From: Aspidapion aeneum
Taxonomy: Eukaryota > Arthropoda > Insecta > Coleoptera > Brentidae
Assembly (NCBI GenBank): GCA_963576565.1
Contig: OY755044.1
Coordinates: forward strand, 45,369,235 to 45,433,234
Reading direction: 5' to 3'
Length of the DNA: 64,000 nt
Positions within the stretch are counted from its first letter, which is position 1; the number at the start of each line of letters is the position of its first letter. The notes under the pieces are model-generated. The model was not told the DNA's origin. It saw only the letters and a list, made by a program, of their open reading frames with translations, and searched no databases. This document shows positions 56,478 to 64,000 of the stretch, one piece after another. The position numbers and the translations under genes were made by a program.

Positions 56478-58835
56478 ATATAGCAAGCCAGATGGGAACT
56501 TTTGGGAATTTTTGATAACCAAGATAGTTCCTCAACGAGCTTTATTTTAATAACGTTTCAAAATCACTAAAGGGGGAAGCAGAAATTTGAGGATTAAAAA
56601 AAGGTATTCAACCCTCGATAAGTTCCGAACGACATTTCGCGACACACCGCACCAAAACCTTAACTTTCCAACTGGGTTCTCTAGGTACTGTAACATTGTA
56701 GATTTGCAAAACTTTTTTGAAAAATTGTATTTTAGAGAAATATTTTTTAACGTTTTTTTTACTCTCCACCGCCTTCGTTGCCACGCTTTTTTCTATCGGA
56801 AGTTTGGCAACCCTAGAGATGAGGGTACTATGACCTCTAAGAGATCTGTAGTTTAAGCTAGGGTAATAAAATTTGGCACACATATCGGCCTTCAAATGGC
56901 GATTCTTTAACCCTTTCGGCCCTGAATACCATTTTTTTTTATGAAATACTTTATGATTTGAGTATTTATTAACTTACCTAAAACGTTCTCAGGCCTTGAA
57001 CTTTAATTTTTGAGCGAGGGGATGATTTCACCCCTGGTACATAATTGTACCATCAGGAATTTCTGGTGGTACTAAACTAGCAGTTTCGAGTAAAAACAAA
57101 AATTCAAAAGTAATATACCTTTTTTTACAAAACTAATTAAAAAAAATGCTGTACAGGGTGTCCCAAATTGGGCACTTTTAGGGGGTTTAAGGTACTTCTA
57201 GGGGAGACAGAGAAAAACTGACCACGCATTGCGAGGCTCAAATTTCAAGAGAACACTTATAGTGAAAACCGTATTTTGAAATATCGTCTCGTCTTTGAGC
57301 TACGGGGGCTTTTTGAAAAGTCTGCATTTTGGAAGGGGGTCTATAACTTCGTTATTAGTGGAAATTTTGATTTAGAGTAAATTGCAGTTTTATAGACTTT
57401 GTCACGAGGAATTCACTTTTAGTTTTTGAGATATGACATAAAGTTGCATTTTTTCTTATGGAATGGCCTATATTTTAATTAATTTTCGAATTCGCCATTG
57501 AATTCTTTTCAAAATGATGTATCATATGTCTTAGTTTGATTGAGCGGTTTAGGAGATATTCAGCTTTTTCACTTATTTCCAGTGCGCTATGATTTCCTGC
57601 TGAGGCAGGTCAAGGCACTCCAGTATTTGTATTCTTTTACATAGTCAAAAATATAGTAAGCCTGGTTGGGAAAAATTATAATTCAGCTGACGGCCCTCAA
57701 AGCTTATAATTATTCCGTTTAAGTGTTCGGTGGATTGAAGTTCTCGGTATGCCTGTGGCAGCTTCTAATTGTCTCAATGATCGCGAATTATTTTGTTCTA
57801 ACTCACCAATAATGCCTATCTCCTCTAACTCACGGTCCCTCCTAACGTCATATATTTTGGCCCGCCGCGCCGTTTTGAAAAAGAGCCATACTGAACAAGG
57901 TTTGTTTTCAAGTTTGGAAATAGTTGAAATTTACGGTTGTCTTTGTTCGGGATACCTTTGAAGAGATAAGTTTCCAGCGCCCTGTCGATTATAATTACTT
58001 TCTCAGTAACATTTTAAGTCGTTTCGTGGCAACATGTGTAATGTTGGTTATGTGAGTTTTGACAAAATAGGTTTTTTTTGTTATCAGTCTCACAGACCTC
58101 ACGTCACCACTCACGAGTTGAAGTCTTTGGTGGCATTGTTTTATACTTTCTCTTCTGTATTTTATATATTTTCTCTCGGATAACTACAAGTTAAGTTATC
58201 TTAATATTGTCGTATAAAAACAGACATAAAAATCCTTAAAAATAGTGACTTTATGGTGGGTCCTTTTTTATTGACTTAAGATTAAGACGAGCCCGTCCAC
58301 TGTCCACCTATATCGGCTCAAAGTATCTTATCTTAACCTTGTTGGGATTTATGGATGGTGTTTTAAACAATTTCTTTTGAGTTAATTAAAACATCTACAT
58401 TATTTAATTAAGGCGTTTAGAAAACGTAGTTTCAGGATATTCTCTACCAAAAATGTAGTTTATTTTTTGTTTTTAATTTTGAAATTTTGAAAACTTTACC
58501 TTTTGTAACAGCTTTCAAGGAGAATAACAAGGTATTTGGTTTAAATCGACTGGCTAGTTTTATAATAATCACTTGAATACTTTCCCTGTTCAAAATATAT
58601 AGGTAAAGTTTATCCCCCAAAGGGGGAGCCTGCTACAACAGTTCTTGGCTTTTTTAAAAACGTACAGTTGGTCAGACTATCAAAACGGTCCATGATATGC
58701 AACTTTCTTGACGTCACAACCCGCGCCGCGGCCTGATTCTTTTGTTTGTTACGTCATGGCAACACGGATTTCTTTAAAAGAAAATGGTTTGCTAACCTAT
58801 ATAAGAGTTTTGTTTGAAAATAACTGCTGGATGGG
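56478..58835. other. Unassigned sequence with one mariner-like end
   Basis: No gene recognised in 2.4 kb. ACAGGGTGTCCCAAATTGGG at about 57154 resembles the end of a mariner-like short element; no matching right end was found. Overlapping frames at 56587-56895 on both strands have no known domain. Confidence 0.4.
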
Positions 58836-59249
58836 GGTCCGCCATCGCGGGACAATTTCTGTTTGCAACACTGAATTCCTTTAGGAAGATGGTAGTGTGG
58901 TAACACTGAATCTGTCAATTTTCTTTTTGTTATACACAAAATAAACACAACAAACACTTAAAACAGTACTCGAAAGTAAAAAGGTCAGTCAAAAGAATAA
59001 CAACACACTACGGGTATTATTAGTTTTAGGAAATAGTCCATAGGTCCGCCATCGTGGGACAATTTCTGTTGGCAACACTGAAATTCTTTAGAAAGATGGT
59101 AGTGTGGTAACACTAAATCTCTCAATTTTTCTAGGCTATACACAAAATAAACACAACAAACACTTAAAACAGTACTCGAAAGTAAAAAGGTCAGCCAAAA
59201 GAATAACAATATACAGATCGGGTATTATTAGTTTTACGAAATAGTCCAT
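58836..59249. repeat. Tandem duplication of a 207-bp unit
   Basis: TCCGCCATCG starts at 58838 and 59045. Both units share GGACAATTTCTGTT, GCAACACTGAA, GATGGTAGTGTGG and AACAGTACTCGAAAGTAAA. A shorter relative of the unit start is at 46561-46615. The open frames on the minus strand here are the same sequence twice. Confidence 0.85.
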
Positions 59250-59350
59250 ATTATGGTAGAGTTATGAAATTGAAATTGAAATCGAATTTTTTTATTAACT
59301 TAACAATTACTTTTTTTTCTCAGGTTATTGTGTGGATGAGTAATATATAA

Positions 59351-59627
59351 GAGAATTATTGAAATAAAACCAAGCTATAATAGTGCCAGGCACAATTTTG
59401 ACACCTTCACATTGTAATATCAGCTGTGATCTTTCAACACACGGCCTTTGTCTACTATATGAACCGAAATAAATAGTGCCTTCTTTTATTAATTGAAAAT
59501 AAACTACGAAAGTTTTAAATTTGACTTTGGTATGTCAATTTTGAAGCATCAGCTGTCAGTTTTTAATGTGAATGTGTCAAAATAGTGCCTGGCACAATTA
59601 TAGCCTGACTGTATTTCAATAATCCTC
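59351..59627. mobile_element. MITE (277 bp), second GAGACTTATTGG-family member
   Basis: The left end GAGAATTATTGAAATAAAACC and the right end, read on the other strand as GAGGATTATTGAAATACAG, run on into GTGCCAGGCAC, a small perfect palindrome, on both sides. The interior shares TCAGCTG and TATGTCAATTTTGA with 47249-47498. Confidence 0.75.
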
Positions 59628-60577
59628 TATTCGGTTTTTTTTTATTTAGTGTTACGGGAGTTTCTTTTTAAACGGCCAAATTCCAAAATTTGTCTCAAAA
59701 AATAAAAATTGAAATCAACAAAAACTAATTAAATAATATTTTATCAGTGTTGTTAAAGTGATAAACGTCCGAAGCACTTCTATTTTCTCCTGTAGAGGAA
59801 TAATAAATAAGAATGTAGTCCTCCGCAAGTGTTTAAATATATTATTATTTTAAGCCAAATTGATATTGCCTATTTTTTCTTAAAAAAAGTATAAGACAAA
59901 AAACATTAAAGAAAATTAATAATATTTGGATAACTTGTAAATTTTGTTACCTACTTGAACCAGACGTTAGAATCTGATTACAATACTTATGTATTTGATT
60001 CCCTGATAACTACTTAATGTGATAAAATAAAAATATATATACAAATATACAAATATACTAATAACAACATTATAGGAGACAAATAAATGTGATGGTTTAG
60101 GGGTTTCGAACAATTACACATCTGTTTCGGACAATTACATCAGCAGATAACTGATAAAACAATACTACAATAGTTTAATTTCAACAAATAGTGAACAAAA
60201 TAAAAAATTATAATAATAAGTTAAAAACCCAATATCGTTTTTCATTAAATTATTTTATTTTTCTGTGCTAACATTTGTGTTTTGTTTTTTTTTTCGATTG
60301 CTGAGGTTTTAACAAAATACAAGTTTTTGTGTTTATTTATGCATTTTTATTCAAATATATAGCTTATTTCTTTTTAACATTGTCATTCAAACATTATTAA
60401 ATAAAATGTTTTTGGAAATATTAAAAAAATTGTTTTTTGCGATTATTTTTTTTCGATATATCGTTCGATACGAATTGAAAATCAATGTCAGGCTTTGGTA
60501 GTACAACCTTGCATATAAACCACGTACGTCTTAAATATTTCAGTACTAGGAAAGGGCCTCAAAAAATGACTGCTGCA
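59628..60577. other. Unassigned AT-rich sequence
   Basis: No coding frame or repeat ends recognised in 0.95 kb. Confidence 0.4.
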
Positions 60578-61234
60578 CACGGTGGATAGACTAGACCGGT
60601 GTTCGGATCTTATAAATATATGTCGAATTTTCACGTCACTGGTGGTCCAGCTGATTTTTAGAAACAAAAGTTAAATATGATATCAACAACTAATATTTTT
60701 TGATTTTTTTGAAAACTAAGGCAACTTTCGTACTATTTTTTAGTATATTCTTATATAATAATATTTTTCAGACATACCAGTCGTTATTTTTTTTAGCCCG
60801 CTTCATTTCTCTTTACACAAAAGCTAAAATTCGAAGAAATTAATGTGTTCGTTTCAGCTTCAAAAATTATCCGCTGACCTACCTCTTTGTTTACTACCCA
60901 ATAGTCCTCGGTTCACCTTTGATACTAAACGATCACATTCAGTTTGACTTGTAGTTTAAGTTTTGTGTAAAAAAAAGTAAAGCGGGCTAAAAAAAAATAA
61001 CGACAATACGTCTAAAATAACGAAAATACGTCTAGAAAATTACATTTTATAAGGATGTACTAGAAAACAGTAGAAAAATGGCCTTAGTTTTCAAAAAATT
61101 AAAAAAATATTAGTTGTTCCGTTGTTCATAACAGATCTAACTTTTGTTTACAAAAATCAGCTGGACCACCAGTGACGTGAAAAATTCGACATATATATAT
61201 AAGATCCGAACACCGGTCTATTCTATCCACCGTG
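60578..61234. mobile_element. Foldback element with MULE-like 9-bp target duplication (657 bp)
   Basis: The ends CACGGTGGATAGA and TCTATCCACCGTG start inverted repeats of about 105 bp (60578-60682 and 61130-61234). Further mirrored sequence inside (AGCCCGCTT near 60798, AAGCGGGCT near 60980) makes most of the element foldable. ACTGCTGCA flanks it exactly (60569-60577 and 61235-61243). Long inverted repeats with a 9-bp duplication are the signature of Mutator-type elements. No transposase is present. Confidence 0.82.
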
Positions 61235-61298
61235 ACTGCTGCAAGCGTGCCGACATGTTGGATTTCAAATGAACCTAAACGTATGGCTTGGATAAAGT

Positions 61299-61377
61299 CA
61301 GGGGACTGATAATGGGTGCCGCGCTCTCAGCGCCATCTCTTTTTGAAGCTTAAAAACACCCATTATTAGTTACCTTA
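61299..61377. mobile_element. Tiny MITE, relative of 41579-41638
   Basis: The right end, read on the other strand as TAAGGTAACTAATAATGGGTG, matches the left end GGGGACTGATAATGGGTG imperfectly and shares its terminal sequence with the element in LINE copy D. Confidence 0.5.
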
Positions 61378-61767
61378 GGATAAGAACCTCTTAATTTGTT
61401 TAAAAAAATACCAAGTAAGCGGCTACGTCAACTCAAGATAATGACTTTGTCTTCTAAAAGTTTCAAAAGCCAAAGAATTTTCTTAAATTTAAATTATAAT
61501 AAAATTTAACCCCAATTTTGACAACGTCAAATTATTGCATTGACAAATTGTCAACGTCATTGGAAAGCAGTTCCTGTCAGATTTTATTAAAAGCGTCTAC
61601 TTTTTGATCCAACCGATACGTTTGGGTCCATTTGAATCCAATGTGGCGGAACGCTTGTAGCAGTCGTTTTCCGTTAATGGTTTTAATACGCTTTAGCAGT
61701 ACTGATATATTTAAGACGTACGTGATATAAACACATGTTTTCATTCAATCTGTAAACTTGTTTATGA

Positions 61768-62711
61768 AGACAGAGGGCGAGTTCGTAAAGGCATCGATGG
61801 GCTCATCGATGACAACAATCAAGTTTTTAAATTAATCAGTGCAATTCGTTGAAATCCATCGAGTTCGTAAATTATCTGATGAATTTCACCAAGGCACCAA
61901 TTGATGGCATCAATGCTCACCGACTCTCAGGGTCTTCGATGAATGTCAATTACGTCAAAAATTGTTTGTGTTTTTTTTCGGTTGTGTAATTTTATATCTT
62001 TTTTGTTGTTTTTTTTTGTTAAATGCTCCACGGCGTGGTAAACAAAGTTTCGATGGTCATCTTAAAAGATATAAATAGTGACTCAAAAGTAGGATGATAA
62101 AGATCTAGCGTTAATTTCAATTTCTTTATTTATATACCAGATAAAATTTTTATAAAATCGTTTACATTTTACAAACCTATTATTAATTTATTCTAGAGAG
62201 CAGAAAAACTTAATCTCGAGAGCCCTTTACCATTAATATTTTATGCTAAGTTTATATGCTAATATGAATTTTTAAAATAAATTAGTTTTAGTTGTTTTAA
62301 ATTAGAGTAAATTTTTCAAGTAAAATTCCTTATCCTTATCCTAACCTAATCTATACAAAGGCACAAAGGCCTACCTTAACAAAAGCCTAAAAAAAACTTT
62401 AAATAACATTAAAATACTATACATACAAATCCTGTTTTTTATTTTGTTTTTGAAATTTGGATATCATCAGACCGCAGCATGCCAGGATTGAGGGTTATGT
62501 TGAAAATTTTGTTTCCATGTATTAATCTTTTAGAAAATAAATCAAAATCGAAAAAAGCGAGGTTTAGATATCTGATTCATCGCGTTCTTTTTTATTATCT
62601 GGTGTTCATCGGACTCACCGAATGAAAATGTCAAATGAACGTCAAACGTCATATGTCAAAACACCGATGTAATCGGTGAGCAAAATTAGATTACTTTACA
62701 AACTCGCCCAG
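61768..62711. mobile_element. Candidate inverted-repeat element with GGGCGAGTT ends
   Basis: GGGCGAGTTCGTAAAG near 61770 is mirrored by CTTTACAAACTCGCCC ending at 62709. AGACA lies just outside each end, a possible short target duplication. The interior has ATCGATG/CACCGAT motifs repeated in both orientations near each end. No transposase. Confidence 0.5.
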
Positions 62712-64000
62712 ACATGTATGCGACGCGACGTTTTGACAACACAAAGCGCAACATGTGTGACGCACATCTATGACGCACATGTACGACGCGCATGGAAGTT
62801 TACAAGTCTGTGGTCACCCTGTTAATAAAACTAAAAATCAAGTTAAAAGTATAAAAGCTTCTAAATCAAGTTAAGCCCACGGAAAAAAGAGTCGAAATCA
62901 GCATTTTACATTTTTTATGGTCGACCAGATAAGTAGTCAGATTCCCCGACATGACACCAAAAACCAACTCGTATATCGGGAGGAACAACATTTTTCTCGC
63001 CTTTGTAGTATCTCTTGCTGATTAATTCTCAACACATTTTATTGAAATTCTCTGTATAAATTAAGATAACCGCGACAGGGATTCCACAAATGGACACAGT
63101 GACAAAAATCGCACTCAATCGTACACAACACTTATTTTAACTCCATATGTTGCAAAAATGGTAAAGAAAAGATTTCAGTTTACCATTAGTAAACCTAAGC
63201 CATGGTAAAATATAATATGTTGGTACAGGGTGTCTCACTATACCTAATTGTTTTTCGAATCGAATGATTCTCATCTAAGCATAATTCCTCTTAATTCTGA
63301 AATTCTGTGTGTTACATATTATCACAAAGTACTGCGATAGGCTATATACTTTGTGATATTAGTAGGGGAACCGAACTTCTACTATATCTCACTATTTGGG
63401 AAATAATTACCTAGGACGTTAGCTTTAAAGAACTATTGGTAAATGTTAGTTGTTGGTGAAACGAAATTGTGTCGTTTGGGTATAATTCCCAGAAGTTTCA
63501 GTTTCAAAAAAACTACCCTTAAGATTAATAATTGTTTATCAATTTATTTTTAGCTTATTGCTTGGTCAAAAATTGTTGTCTAGGTCACACACACAGAAAT
63601 TTTGCTATGAAATCATTGTGGGGCTCTCGCCATTCTGCATTTAAAATAAAAGATAACAAAAAGATAAATAAAAGACGTACCTTCCTTTAAATTAGAAACC
63701 AACTTTATATCAGAACAGCTTAAAAATGGAAGGTGTCTCCTCTGATTGAACGAGCAAATGCAACTGCCAGAATTTATAGGCATTGTTTAATAAAGTTTTG
63801 ACATGAAATTAAATGATCAGTGATCAAAATTACACTGGTCTGCAAAAAAAAATTCTTGAGCCCTGGCATTATTTCCGCTGATTCTTATGTAAGACGACGC
63901 CCTGAATCTAAATATGGCTTGCGTTTTCTTCTACCACCTACCATTTTTGAGGGAGCAGCCCTTTTACCTATTATTATCAGTTTTCGATAATAATTATAAT
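62712..64000. other. Unassigned sequence
   Basis: Contains ACAGGGTGTCTCA near 63226, a mariner-like end without a partner. No gene recognised. Confidence 0.35.

Noticed and set aside
58754..59209. Two similar minus-strand frames
   Set aside because: They are the same tandemly duplicated 207-bp repeat.
57154..62830. A 5.7-kb element between ACAGGGTGTC at 57154 and CACCCTGTT near 62815
   Set aside because: The match is only a few bases, the intervening DNA holds complete unrelated elements, and no wider inverted repeat supports it.

Overview
This is non-viral, AT-rich eukaryotic nuclear DNA built almost entirely of transposable elements. BEL/Pao and Ty3/gypsy retrotransposons, RTE-like and CR1-like LINEs, a P-element-like transposon and many short inverted-repeat elements point to a large, repeat-rich arthropod genome, most likely an insect. 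The species cannot be fixed from the sequence. I found no convincing host gene, tRNA, rRNA or CRISPR array.

Layout. 1-4093: the 3' part of a BEL/Pao element (copy 1) with an unbroken pol frame and its 3' LTR. 4092-7304: duplicated and palindromic repeats, then a 2.3-kb non-autonomous inverted-repeat element holding two smaller ones. 7390-9968: minus-strand remnant of a CR1-like LINE (PHD-like, coiled-coil and SGNH-like ORF1, plus an endonuclease fragment). 11722-33149: one nested stack. A second BEL copy (LTRs at 11722-12066 and 32688-33149, both flanked by GTCCCC) was split by a minus-strand Ty3/gypsy element (12314-27459). The gypsy element in turn took in a CR1/Jockey-like LINE fragment in its leader (about 21582-22493) and an RTE-like LINE in its 5' LTR (23389-25212). 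35061-38181: a nearly full-length RTE-like LINE with a 14-bp target duplication. 38354-43226: inverted-repeat elements and two more truncated RTE-like LINEs. 43227-51285: two inverted copies of a repeat with hairpin ends, with other small elements between them. 51680-52500: two LINE 3' fragments. 53116-56477: a P-element-like transposon remnant. 56478-64000: mostly unassigned sequence with small transposons, including a 657-bp foldback element with a 9-bp target duplication.

The retroelement proteins are broken by stops, frameshifts, deletions or lost catalytic residues, except BEL copy 1 pol, which is open across its visible length. The nesting gives a relative order: tandem repeat array, then BEL copy 2, then gypsy, then the two LINEs.

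The most unusual signal is in the CR1-like LINE ORF1 (9288-9743, minus). Seven QT-centred motifs spaced 11-14 residues apart follow a coiled coil, a layout like that of proteins that bind dynein light chain LC8 many times. Also notable are a ten-unit array in the gypsy LTR whose hairpin arms show compensatory changes, and a 79-bp palindrome inserted into a LINE reverse-transcriptase frame.
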